From Caloramator sp. mosi_1 (GTDB taxonomy: Bacteria > Bacillota > Clostridia > Clostridiales > Caloramatoraceae): a stretch of DNA of 64,000 nt. Position numbers and translations under genes: made by a program. Where the stretch lies: NCBI RefSeq assembly GCF_028622835.1, contig NZ_CP117677.1, positions 310,001 to 374,000 of the forward strand, given 5' to 3'. Below are positions 41,189 to 50,871 of the stretch, piece after piece. The number at the start of each line of letters is the position of its first letter. Positions within the stretch are counted from its first letter, which is position 1. The notes beneath the pieces were generated by a model. That model was not told the DNA's origin and did not search any database. It worked only from the letters and a program-made list of their open reading frames with translations.

Positions 41189-41613
41189 AACATTATGTCA
41201 TTTGGTTTTGAAATGTCGCTTAATGCTTCACCAGCATCATCCTGAAGCCTATTAGTTACAGCTATATCTCCTAAAGCAAGCATTCCAACAAGTCTTCCAT
41301 CTTCAACTACAGGAAGACGTCTTATTTGCTTTTCTGCCATAAGTCTTGCTGCATCGTGGATGTCATTATCAGAATTTATTGTTGTAATACCAACTGTCAT
41401 AACATCCCTTGCTAATACTTCACCTGGATTTTTACCATAGGCAACATCCCTTAAAACTATGTCTCTGTCTGTAATGATACCCACTACTCTATTACCCTCA
41501 CAAACTGGAACTGAACCTATGTTATAATTCTTCATCAAATTTGCAACTTCAGTTACAGGAGTATTTGGAGTAACTGTAACCACTTCTCTTGTCATTATAT
41601 CCTTTACCTTCAT
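41185..41613 (-). CDS. two-CBS-domain protein
   Basis: 142 residues, intact: tandem CBS motifs (MKVKDIMTREVVTVTPNTPV and ARDVMTVGITTINSDNDIHD) with the IGSVPVCEGNRVVGIITDRD and IRRLPVVEDGRLVGMLALGD cores. CBS pairs bind adenine nucleotides and act as energy sensors. No catalytic domain is attached. The start ATG at 41613 follows TTGGAGGTGTTTTT. It lies between the VTT-protein and lipid-kinase genes on the same strand; the partner is unknown. Confidence 0.92.
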   Translation of the reverse strand: MKVKDIMTREVVTVTPNTPVTEVANLMKNYNIGSVPVCEGNRVVGIITDRDIVLRDVAYGKNPGEVLARDVMTVGITTINSDNDIHDAARLMAEKQIRRLPVVEDGRLVGMLALGDIAVTNRLQDDAGEALSDISKPNDIMF

Positions 41614-41652
41614 AAAAACACCTCCAATTTTAGTATTTCCTGAAGGTGTTTT

Positions 41653-42307
41653 TTACTCTAATTCTTTCATATCCTTTATTACAAATGAAACCACCAAAAG
41701 TATTATAAGTATAGTAATAGGAATAAGTAAACTTTTGTAGTGTCTTGTATTAAAGGAATTCCCAAAATAATTATATGCAAACATCTCAGGCATAACACCA
41801 AGTACACTTGCTAATATAAAATCTCTATATCTAATAGAAGTTAATCCACAGGCTAAACTTAAAGCGTCGTATGGAAAAATAACAGGAAGTCTCATTAAAA
41901 ATAAAATTTTAAAACCATCCTTTTCTAATACCTTATCAAACTTATCCAATTTACCCTTTGTAATTTTATGCACAAAATCCTTCCCTAAAAACCTTGCAAC
42001 ATAATATCCTACAGTTGCAGAAATAAAACATCCAATTAAGGAAACAATGTATCCAAAAATCCAACCATATAAAACGCCTGAAATAACTCCAAGAACCCAA
42101 GTTGGGAAAAGCATAACAAAGGGTTTGACTGCATATATGAGCAGTAAAACAACAGCAGAATATTGTCCATAACTTTCTATAAATCTCTTTATACTTCTTA
42201 CGTTGGCTCTATTAAAACAAAAAATAATCTATTTGATTTAATAATATAAATTATAGCGATAAGTGTTATTACTATACTAATATATTTTAATAATTTTTTT
42301 TTGTCAA
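41653..42307 (-). CDS. TVP38/TMEM64 (VTT) family membrane protein (frameshifted)
   Basis: About 218 residues, with membrane helices including LLKYISIVITLIAIIYII and YSAVVLLLIYAVKPFVMLF. The VTT core follows: PTWVLGVISGVLYGWIFGY and RLPVIFPYDALSLACGLTSI. The start is TTG 42307 after AGGTGAT. An indel near 42218 (one T missing) separates the first 35 codons. Distantly related to the DedA-like protein at 38.8 kb. The intergenic DNA to the divergent pssA gene (42308-42473) is AT-rich with no clear signal. Confidence 0.85.
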
Positions 42308-42473
42308 TATATCACCTCAAATTTGATTTATTTTATTGTAAAAAAGCTGTTTTTGTTTATAATATATACTTAGTAAATTAAATAAAAATTCTAAAATCAG
42401 TTACATTACTTATTTTATAACATTTTATATTTTACTTCAATGTAACTTAAATAATTTATTTGGGGTGATTGTT

Positions 42474-42979
42474 TTGAAAAAGATTTTATTCCTAATTTAT
42501 TTACCTTTGCTAACCTGTCCCTTGGAATGATATCTATTATGTTTACATTTAATAACAATTTAAAGTTGGCAGCTATTTTAATAATGTCAGCAGCTCTTCT
42601 TGATAGGTATGATGGTAGGATAGCAAGGAAAATAGGGGTTTCAAGTGAACTTGGAAAAGAACTTGATTCATTAGCTGACCTTGTTTCCTTTGGTGCTGCA
42701 CCAGCAATATTAAGTTGGCAATTATATTTAATTAATTTCGGACTTATAGGATATATTATAACACTTTTATTTCCAATAGCTGGTGCCTTCAGACTTGCAA
42801 GATTTAATGTTACTAAGTTTAACAATGTATTTACTGGTGTTCCTATAACTGTAGCAGGTGCAGTTGTTGCACTTGATAATTTAATAGGCATATATACACC
42901 TCACCAGTACATATCAACGATTATATTTATAGTTTTTGCTTATTTAATGGTTAGCAAATTGCAAATTAAGAAATTCTAA
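42474..42979 (+). CDS. pssA: CDP-diacylglycerol-serine O-phosphatidyltransferase (frameshifted)
   Basis: Integral membrane enzyme making phosphatidylserine. The CDP-alcohol phosphotransferase motif DxxDGxxAR-x8-GxxxDxxxD is complete (DRYDGRIARKIG ... GKELDSLAD), followed by LVSFGAAPAILS and RLARFNVTKFNNVFTGVPIT, typical of PssA. It starts at TTG 42474 after GGGGTGATTG (KKRFIPNLFTFANLSLGM after one added base). One indel near 42484. About 168 residues. No psd gene adjacent. Confidence 0.88.
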
Positions 42980-43005
42980 AATAGGGTTAAAAAACCCTAT
43001 TTTTT
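42980..43005 (+). terminator. terminator of pssA
   Basis: AATAGGGTT / AACCCTATT with A-rich loop, then TTTT. Confidence 0.85.
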
Positions 43006-43067
43006 GTAAAAAATATAACATAATACATATTATATAACTGTGAGTAAATTAAATTGGGAGGATTCTA

Positions 43068-43605
43068 ATGAATCTTAAGGGAAGCAAAACAGAAAAAATT
43101 TACTAAAGACCTTTTCTGGAGAATCAAGGGCAAGGAGTAGATACTCATTTTATGCAGAGAAGGCAAGAAAAGAAGGATATGAGTTTATTGCTAAAATATT
43201 TGATATAACTTCAGATAACGAAAAAGCTCACGCCAGGAGAGTTTTTGACGACTTTTTAAAGGAAAATAAAACTACTGCTGAAAACCTTCTTGAAGCTGCA
43301 ATGCTTGAGGCCTTTGAAGCAGAAAAACTGTACAAAGAGTTTGAAAAAGTTGCAAAGGAAGAAGGATTTGAGGAAATCGCTGACTTTTTGAAGAACTTGC
43401 AGAAACAGAGGAATATCATAAAATAAGATTTTTAAAGATACTTGAAAATCTAAAATCAGGTAAGATATTTAAGAGGGATACTCCTGTTAAATGGCAATGT
43501 CTCAATTGTGGATATGTTCACGAAGGTACTGAAGCACCTGAAGTATGTCCACTATGTGCCTTTAAGAGGGCCTTCTTTGAAATCTACTGTGAGAACTATA
43601 AATAG
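43068..43605 (+). CDS. rbr: rubrerythrin (frameshifted)
   Basis: Non-haem di-iron peroxidase protecting anaerobes from H2O2. Ferritin-like domain: KTFSGESRARSRYSFYAEKA, NEKAHARRVFDDFL, EAEKLYKEFEK, AETEEYHKIRFLK carrying the Glu/His iron ligands. C-terminal rubredoxin site CLNCGYVHEG ... CPLC. The start ATG at 43068 follows GGGAGGATTCTA. Indels near 43093 and 43390. About 179 residues. Followed by a small acidic gene, and 300 bp further by a rubredoxin-like gene on the other strand, forming an oxidative-stress patch. Confidence 0.93.
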
Positions 43606-43616
43606 AGGTGAATATA

Positions 43617-43799
43617 ATGTCTCCTTGTATGATTGTTTGGGTGCCAATTAGTTACTTTGAAGATGAAGAAGATTTATTTGAAAATGCAAGATTCTATAGA
43701 GCTGATGATGGTGAAGATAATTATCAGGATAAGATAAAGCTATTTGAAATGATTGATGATGAATTTGTTAATGAATATATAAATCAATCAAACAAATAA
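43617..43799 (+). CDS. small acidic protein of unknown function
   Basis: 60 residues (MSPCMIVWVPISYFEDEEDL), about a quarter Asp/Glu, no cysteine pair or membrane helix. The start ATG at 43617 follows GAGGTGAAT; the upstream in-frame GTG at 43608 is part of that site. It starts 12 bp after rubrerythrin and is probably co-transcribed with it. No family recognised. Confidence 0.6.
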   Translation: MSPCMIVWVPISYFEDEEDLFENARFYRADDGEDNYQDKIKLFEMIDDEFVNEYINQSNK

Positions 43800-43821
43800 A
43801 CTGATGTAAAAATTCATAATC

Positions 43822-43875
43822 AAAGCCCTATAAAGGATTTTAATGTAATCTGTTTTAAATCCCTTATAGGGCTTT
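43822..43875. terminator. hairpin after the rubrerythrin operon
   Basis: AAAGCCCTATAAAGGATTT and AAATCCCTTATAGGGCTTT, a long stem with one bulge and a 16-nt loop, between convergent genes; no strong T-tract. Confidence 0.65.
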
Positions 43876-43912
43876 AGTAGTATAAATTATAAAAATTTAG
43901 CTAAGCTTAATG

Positions 43913-44023
43913 TTATTGTTGCTTTTCAAAGTTTTCCTTAGTAGCACCACACTTTGGACATTTTTGTGGTCTACATCTTCCTTCCTTTGTTTCTCCACAT
44001 ACTGTACATTTCCAAACAGCCAT
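43913..44023 (-). CDS. RCKP-type rubredoxin-like protein
   Basis: 36 residues (MAVWKCTVCGETKEG) with two CxxC pairs, CTVC and CPKC, joined by RCRPQK, the rubredoxin-like domain of the RCKP type; one Fe or Zn per chain. It is encoded near rubrerythrin, for which such proteins may be electron donors. The start ATG at 44023 follows AAGGTGGG; the upstream in-frame ATG at 44107 falls at the promoter -35 and is rejected. Confidence 0.82.
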   Translation of the reverse strand: MAVWKCTVCGETKEGRCRPQKCPKCGATKENFEKQQ

Positions 44024-44045
44024 AACACAACCCACCTTTATGTAA

Positions 44046-44107
44046 TATAATAAGAGTGGATTTTCCACTCTTATTATAATTCTAAATTTAAGTTTTGTAT
44101 TTGTCAA
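44046..44107 (-). promoter_or_regulatory. promoter with overlapping 15-bp palindrome (operator-like)
   Basis: TTGACA (complement of 44102-44107), 17-bp spacer, TAGAAT (complement of 44079-44084). The perfect inverted repeat TATAATAAGAGTGGA / TCCACTCTTATTATA (44046-44078) begins at the next base and covers the expected start of transcription. Either a repressor operator or a 5'-UTR hairpin for the rubredoxin-like gene. Confidence 0.7.
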
Positions 44108-44133
44108 TAATAATTATCTTTTAAATGTAATTA

Positions 44134-45007
44134 TTACTCACCTAAAACTTCTTTTCTTAATTTTATTCCCGTTGGTGTTGCTGCTATTCCTCCAAGGGCA
44201 GTTTCCCTTAAGGCTTCTGGTAGTGCCTTACCTACTCTATACATTGCCTCAACAACTTCATCAAAGGGAATAATACTTTTAATCCCTGCAAGTGCAAGTT
44301 CTGCAGATATTAATGCATTTACAACACCTGAAGCATTTCTTTTAGCACAAGGTGCCTCAACAAGACCGGCTATTGGGTCACATACAAGCCCCATTATGTT
44401 TTTAAGTGCTATTGATGCAGCATCAAGGCACATCTGTGGTGTACCACCTGCCATCTCAACAATAGCTGCTGCTGCCATAGCTGCTGCTGCTCCACACTCT
44501 GCTTGGCAGCCGCCCTCTGCACCTGATACTGTAGCATTCTTTGCAATTATCTGTCCTATACCTGATGCTGTAAATAGAGCATTCACAATTTCATCTTCAG
44601 TTTTATTCAGCTTTTCTCCTGCTGTAATTACTGCAGCAGGTAAAATTCCACAGGAACCTGCAGTTGGTGCTGCAACTATTCTACCCATAGCAGCATTAAC
44701 TTCAGAACAGGACAATGCCCTTGCCATTGCTTTTACTACTGTATCACCACACAGTGTATTACCATTTTTTCTATAATCCTCTAATCTTTTTGCATCTCCT
44801 CCTATAAGTCCACTTACGGATTTTACCTCCTTATAAAGTGCCTCCTGTGCAGATGCCTTCATTACTTCTAATGCCTTTTTCATCTTTAATACTATTTCTT
44901 CTCTACTTAAGCCTTGCAGATCTACTTCATTTTCTAATTACAACCTCATATATTTTGCACCTTTTAGAATTTGCCAACTCCATTAATTCTAAACCTGTAC
45001 TATACAT
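44134..45007 (-). CDS. sdaAA: L-serine dehydratase, alpha subunit
   Basis: Iron-sulfur L-serine deaminase (serine to pyruvate + NH3), alpha chain, about 290 residues. Features: YSTGLELMELANSKR, NAAMGRIVAAPTAGSCGILP, GAEGGCQAECGAAAAMAAAA and GLVCDPIAGLVEAPCAKRNA with the cluster cysteines. The start ATG at 45007 follows TGGAGGTTATTAT. One extra A near 44936 shifts the first 24 codons. Second gene after sdaAB (15-bp gap). Confidence 0.93.
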
Positions 45008-45021
45008 ATAATAACCTCCAA

Positions 45022-45693
45022 TTACTTTACAGGATTTATAGCCTTTGCTGAGATAATATTTTCTACCTTTTCTATAACCTTTAATACATATTCACTTATC
45101 TCTGCATCTGTTTCAATTATCATTAATGCCTCTTTACCCTTTGCCCTTCTTGTCACCCTCATTGTCGCTATATTTATGTTTTGGCTTGCCAAGATTGCAG
45201 TAACTGAACTTATCATACCTTTAACATCCTTTTGCTTAACAATAAGGGTTGGATAATCTCCTGTAAATTCAACCTTATCTCCATTTATTTCAGTAATTAT
45301 TATATTTCCTCCTCCAATGGAAGAGCCTACAACCTCAAATTTACTACCGTCGTCTTTATAAAAAACTATTTTTACTGTATTAGGATGAACATCCCCTAAA
45401 TCCGCCTCGATAAACTCTATTTCTATCCCTTTTTCTTTAGCAATATCAAGAGAATACTTTAATCTATCATCGTAGGTTTCCATACCTAATACACCTGCTA
45501 CAAGAGCCCTGTCTGTTCCGTGCCCTCGATAAGTCTTGGCAAAGGAACCGTGAAGATAAAATACAACTTTACTAAAATTGCCTCCTGAAATCGACATTGC
45601 AACCTTTCCAAGTCTTGTTGCCCCTGCTGTATGTGAACTTGATGGTCCAACCATAATAGGTCCAATTATATCGAAGGAACTTAAACCGCTCAT
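45022..45693 (-). CDS. sdaAB: L-serine dehydratase, beta subunit
   Basis: 223 residues, intact. The N-terminal domain has FDIIGPIMVGPSSSHTAGAT and LHGSFAKTYRGHGTDRALVA. The C-terminal ACT domain (YPTLIVKQKDVKGMISSVTA) is probably regulatory, binding serine. The start ATG at 45693 (MSGLSSFD) follows GAGAGAGGAAG; upstream in-frame codons to 45732 lack a better site. Operon with sdaAA. Confidence 0.94.
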   Translation of the reverse strand: MSGLSSFDIIGPIMVGPSSSHTAGATRLGKVAMSISGGNFSKVVFYLHGSFAKTYRGHGTDRALVAGVLGMETYDDRLKYSLDIAKEKGIEIEFIEADLGDVHPNTVKIVFYKDDGSKFEVVGSSIGGGNIIITEINGDKVEFTGDYPTLIVKQKDVKGMISSVTAILASQNINIATMRVTRRAKGKEALMIIETDAEISEYVLKVIEKVENIISAKAINPVK

Positions 45694-45885
45694 ACTATCT
45701 TCCTCTCTCTTAAAATTCGACATTATTTTCATTTTAATTTTATCATTTTATTAATTTTTAAACAATAGAAATTTTAAATTCTTTTTAGTGTTTGTAAGAA
45801 AAGATAATTGCATTAAAATTTGTTTAACAAAATTAATATCTTATTAATATTATATACTGTAAGTCAAAATAGGAGGTAAATTATA

Positions 45886-46146
45886 ATGAACCCTGTGGAT
45901 ATGATTCCTACAATGATTATGCCAAATATGGTACCTATTATAGTAGATATTGAAGATGATGAAGAAAGACAAAAGGGTGAATTTGAACAAAAAGGCCAAT
46001 TCAATGAAGTTGATAGAATACTGAACAAAATTGAAAAAAATAATCCAGAAATTTTTGTGCTTCTTAAAATGTACAATATGCCTTACCCCGTTGCACGAAG
46101 ACTTGTTAGAAGAATAATAAGGCTTACATTAAATTATCAGAAATAA
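45886..46146 (+). CDS. small protein of unknown function
   Basis: 86 residues. The Met/Pro-rich start MNPVDMIPTMIMPNMVPIIV is followed by an acidic stretch (DIEDDEERQKGE) and a basic C-terminus (YPVARRLVRRIIRLTLNY). No signal peptide or known motif. The start ATG at 45886 follows AGGAGG. It has its own terminator, so is monocistronic. Similar Met-rich-start small proteins are common in clostridia, but no family is assigned. Confidence 0.65.
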   Translation: MNPVDMIPTMIMPNMVPIIVDIEDDEERQKGEFEQKGQFNEVDRILNKIEKNNPEIFVLLKMYNMPYPVARRLVRRIIRLTLNYQK

Positions 46147-46159
46147 ATTTTTAATACAT

Positions 46160-46192
46160 TTTTAGGTGCCAAAAAAATTTTGGCACCTAAAA
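46160..46192 (+). terminator. terminator after the small unknown gene
   Basis: A 15-bp stem TTTTAGGTGCCAAAA with its complement and a 3-nt loop, between convergent genes; works in both directions. Confidence 0.85.
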
Positions 46193-46200
46193 ATTATTTA

Positions 46201-47544
46201 TTACTTTCCAGATATATTAAGCTCTCTTATTATTAAACTTGGACTTCCATAGCTTCCAAGTCCACTTGGTAAGGCAAGTTCAAAATCTGAGAGTACCTCC
46301 TCTATATCATTTAAAAGACTATAGAAATTACCAGCTACTGTTATTTGTTCTACAGGTCTTGTTATTTTTCCATCTTCTACAAGATACCCCTCTGCTGCAA
46401 GAGAAAAGTCGCCAGATACTGCATTTGCTCCTGAGTGAAGTCCTTGAAGGCTCGTAATAATAAGTGCCCTTTGCTGTATTTTAATTGCCTCTTCATATCC
46501 TAAACTGCCCTTAACAATATACATATTTGTAGGTGAAACTACAACTGGTGACTTATAACTTGACTTAAAACCATTTCCTGTGGATTTTACTCCATCCTTC
46601 TTAGCAGTTTTTATGTTGTAAAGGAAGGTTTTTAAAACACCCTCTTTAATTATTTCCTTTGTGAAGGTTTCAACACCTTCGTCATCAAAGGAACAGCTTG
46701 ATGGTGCATCCTTCAAAAATGGATCATCTAATATTGTTATCTTTGGAGATGCAATCTTTGTATTTAATTTACCCTTTAAAAGCGAATATCCCTTTTGTAC
46801 TGAGTCTGCAGAAAATATTGATGAAAAAGTTGCAAGCAATGTAGCTGCTGCATCACGTCTTAATATCACTTTATATTTACCTGATGGTACACTTTCTGCA
46901 CCAAGTGAATTAATTGCCTCATCACAGGCCTCTTTTACTAACTTTTCAAAATCTATATTGCTATAATTACTTGTTACTTTAAAGCTACTTCCGCTTTTTA
47001 CATCATCCCTATCCTTTGCAACGACTGAAATATATGCTACACTTACACCACTTTCTTCTTCTAAATTAAGTCCCTTTGTGTTTACTATTTTCCTTCTTCC
47101 TTTTCCTGTCTCAATTAAACAGTAATTAACAGATTCAATTCTTGAATCCATTTCCTTTGCTCTTTTTCCATAAACATAGCATCATCTATTTTCTTTTTGT
47201 ATCAACATCAACATTTATATCTTTTTCAAGTTCTTTATACTTACCACCTTCATAAAACTCAGGAAGTACATCTGTTTGTGTTTCCTTTGCATTGTCTTTA
47301 GCATTTTTAATTAAAAATCAATATCCTCTTCATCAAACTTTTCAGAATATGCGTATCCAAGCCTTCCGTCGTATATAGCCCTAAGTGAAATTCCTTTATT
47401 TCTATTTACATTGTACTTATCTACCTCTTGATTATATATATTTACCTCAAAGCTGTCAGAATCTATGTAGTATACCTCCATATCACTTAATCCTTCTTGT
47501 TTTCCTCTTTTAAATAGTTCATCTATAAACTTATTGAGCTCCAT
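46201..47544 (-). CDS. pmbA: PmbA/TldE-type metalloprotease subunit (frameshifted)
   Basis: Non-catalytic partner of TldD in the TldD/TldE protease that trims small peptides. MELNKFIDELFKRGKQEGLS at the N-terminus; RAIYDGRLGYAYSEKFDEED; KVILRRDAAATLLATFSSIF; C-terminal GAVSGDFSLAAEGYLVEDGK and ITVAGNFYSLLNDIEEV are PmbA-like. No HExxxH. The start ATG at 47544 follows AGGAGGTGATTTT. Indels near 47317 and 47200. About 447 residues. It starts 11 bp after the tldD stop. Confidence 0.9.
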
Positions 47545-47555
47545 AAAATCACCTC

Positions 47556-48937
47556 CTACTTTCTTCCACCAACTGTCATCTTCTTAACTCTAATCATAGG
47601 CTGACCTACATTTGCTGGAACACTTCCACTTACCGAACCACACATTCCTTGACCTAAATCAAGATTGTCTGCAACCATATCAATATCAAGTAGAACCTGT
47701 GAACCCTTACCTATAAGTGTAGCACCTCTTACTGGTCTATCTATTTTACCATCCTTTATGAGGTATGCTTCATTTACAGCAAAATTAAAATCCCCTGTAA
47801 CAGGATTTACAGAACCTCCACCCATATATTTAGCATAGAGTCCGTACTCAGTTGACCTTATAATCTCCTCTTTAGTTTTATCGCCAGGTGCAATGAAGGT
47901 GTTTGTCATTCTTGAAGTTGGTGCATACTTATAACTCTCGCGTCTACTGTTTCCTGTTGGTTTCATATTCATTCTTCTGCCATTTAGCATATCTACCATA
48001 TATCCCTTTAATATTCCATTTTCTATTAACACATTTTTCTGTGTTGGATGTCCTTCATCGTCAATATTAGAAGAACCCCAAGCATTAGGTATTGTTCCAT
48101 CATCTATTGCTGTTACTACCTCTGAAGCTATCCTTTGACCAAGCTTTCCTGCAAAAACAGAATGACCCTTTGCCACCGAAGTAGCCTCTAAGGAGTGTCC
48201 GCACGCCTCGTGGAATATAACACCTCCAAAACCATTGTATATTACAACAGGCATAACTCCTGACGGACAAAGGTCTGCGTGAAGCATTGTTACAGCTATT
48301 CTTGCTGCCTCCTTTGCGTGCCATTCCATATCAACATTTTGGAAAAATTCAAAGCCCATAAGCCTTCCAGGACCAAAAATCCAGTTTGATTTTCATTTCC
48401 ATCTGAAGCTACAGCCTCTATAGCCATTCTTGTTCTTATTCTTCTATCCTCTGCAAGTAAACCTTCTGAATTTGCAATTAAAACTCTTTTATCGTTGTCT
48501 ATATATCTAACTGAAACCTGTACAATCTCACTGCTGTAGTTTTTAGCTATACCATAGGCTTCTTTTACCTTAGAAACCTTTTTAGAAATATCAACTGTGC
48601 TTGGAACAACAGCTATAGGATGTGCATTTGTATAATCTAACTTAATAAAATCTTTACTTTCTATATTTTTAGTTCCAGCTAATGCATAGGATGCATCCCT
48701 TGCTATCTTTAAAAGTCCTTCCCTTGATAAATCATTTGTATATGCATAAATGCATTTAAAACCTGATAAAATTCTAACTCCTGCTCCATAATCCTTTCCT
48801 GAAAGTACACTTTCAACCTTACCATCTGTCATATAGGCAGTATTTAAATCATTTTGTTCTATATAAATTTCTGCAAAATCTCCACCTGTCTTTAATGCTT
48901 CATTTAAAACTTCCTGAAGAATTGATTTTTCAATCAT
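47556..48937 (-). CDS. tldD: TldD metalloprotease (frameshifted)
   Basis: Catalytic subunit of the TldD/TldE protease. The zinc motif HEACGH (HExxxH) is near 48205 in GGVIFHEACGHSLEATSV. Other TldD signatures: SGKDYGAGVRIL, TRMAIEAVASDGNENQTG, YKYAPTSRMTNTFIAPG and LDLGQGMCGSVSGSVPANVG. The start ATG at 48937 (MIEKSILQEVL) follows GGGAGGTG; an in-frame ATG at 48952 precedes that site. One indel near 48375. About 460 residues. Possible target peptides are not encoded nearby. Confidence 0.93.
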
Positions 48938-49029
48938 ATTTACACCTCCCATTATTATATTATCCTAAATTTTACAGGTAATACCTATATATTAACATTT
49001 AAATACCATAAATTCAATCGATATAACAA

Positions 49030-49048
49030 AAAGGGCTTACGCCCTTAC
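49030..49048 (-). terminator. terminator of the TGS-uridine kinase gene
   Basis: AAGGGCGTAAGCCCTT followed by TTTG on the - strand, 5 bp after the stop. Confidence 0.8.
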
Positions 49049-49052
49049 TACT

Positions 49053-50707
49053 TTACTCAAAACAACTTCCACCAATAAATTCTTTAATAATAGAATTCTT
49101 AGGAATTATATCCTCATCCTCAACTGATATAAAATATTGTAGAAAGGACAAGAGCCTTTTTGCCTCGATATATGCTGGGCTATCCTTTTTAATTTCATGA
49201 AGAAGAGGTTCTGCATACTTCTTAAGTATACTCATTTCATATACAAGGGTCGAATTAAACATTGCATCTGCATCCTCTTGAAAAGGAAATATATTTTTTC
49301 TTCTCCTCGTCTTACACTCGGCCAAGAAAGAATATTAGCCTCTGCATTTCTTCCCCTTGAACGATTATCCCTTACAATTCTTCTTAAAAGTCTAACATCG
49401 GTTGTTGGTATTCTGTTATGATTATCTATATTTAACTGTGTTAATGCACTAATATAGATTTTAAACTTATTTTCTCTTGCAATTGCGTTTGTCAACATTT
49501 CATTTAATCCGTGTATTCCTTCTATTACAAGAACTGAATTAGGTTCCATTTTATATTTATGTCCCTTCCACTCTCTTCTGCCTTCTATAAAATTAAAGGT
49601 TGGAATTTCTACCTCCTGCCCATCAAGAAGTAGTGCCAAGTGCTTGTTAAAGAGCTCTAAATCAAGTGCATAGATTGACTCAAAATCATATTCCCCATTT
49701 TCATCAAGTGGCGTCTTTTCTCTATCCACAAAATAATCGTCTAAAGATATTGGATGAGGTTTTAATCCAAGAACCCTAAGTTGAATAGAAAGCCTTTTTG
49801 AAAAGGTTGTTTTACCTGATGATGAAGGTCCTGCAATCAATACTATCTTTACCTTATCCCTATTTTCATAAATTTTATCTGCAATTTGGGCAATTTTTTC
49901 TCGTGAAGCCCCTCTGCAACTAAAATCAGTTCATTCATCTCTTTGTTTAAAACCTTGTCATTAAGTGCTCCTACATCTGCTACATCGAGTATTTTTGCCC
50001 ATTCTTCTGTCTCTTTAAATACCTTTGCAAGCTTTGGAACATCTCTAAATTTAATTAACTCCGTTGGATTACTCTCCTGAGGATATAGAAGTAAAAATCC
50101 AGGGTCGTGGAACTTCAAATCAAAAAGTTTTAAATATCCTGCTGAAGGCACCATAGGACCATAAAAATAATCATACAAATACCCACACCTATAGAGGTTA
50201 ATATAAGGAAGATTAATATACTTTAAAAGTCTAAGCTTATCCTTCATACCATAGTTTTGAAATATTTTAATAGCCTCTTCCTTCTTAACCTTTATTTTTT
50301 CAAAGGGTTCATCAGAATCTATTATCTCCTGCATCCTTTTTTTAATAAGTTCTATATCCTTCTCCTCTATCTTTCTTTCATAGTGTATTTCTCCATATAA
50401 TGCTTTATTTAGTGAATGTTCTATAGTAATCTCTGCACCGGAAAACAAATCTTCTACTGCTTTTATAAAAACAAATGTCAAACTTCTAAGATATGTCTTC
50501 ACACCAAGGGGACTTTTTAGAGTTATTGGAAGAACTTCAACATCATAATGTATCTTTTAGTAAGCTCCTCAATTTCTCCATCCACCATAGCAACAACTGG
50601 GTCTTTTAGGTCTTTGCCTGTTTTTAATATGTCAAGTAAATTGCTTCCAACATTAGCCTTTATAATCTCTCCGTTATCTAACCTTTTACTGTGACTAATT
50701 TTTCCAT
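49053..50707 (-). CDS. TGS/ThrRS-like plus uridine kinase-like fusion (frameshifted)
   Basis: About 550 residues. The N-terminal TGS-like ubiquitin fold (MEKLVTVKRLDNGEIIKANVG after one indel) is followed by a threonyl-tRNA-synthetase SAD-like region (IEHSLNKALYGEIHYERK). A C-terminal P-loop uridine/cytidine kinase-like domain has Walker A AGPSSSGKTTFSKRL near 49830 and DDYFVDREKTPLDENGEYDF. This layout is known in Firmicutes as a nucleoside kinase family. The ATG at 50707 follows GGGGGATAATT. Indels near 50680, 50530, 49860 and 49320. Substrate not proven. Confidence 0.85.
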
Positions 50708-50871
50708 AATTATCCCCCTTTAATAGAGTGTAGTTTATTATATGCATTATTTTAAATAAAGTTACATCATTAATTTATTATATTTTACAAAATTAATTTT
50801 AATTTTTCTACACTTTACTTGTCACTTATTTTTTTCTGCATATATTATATTGAAAAGATAAGGGGGATAAT

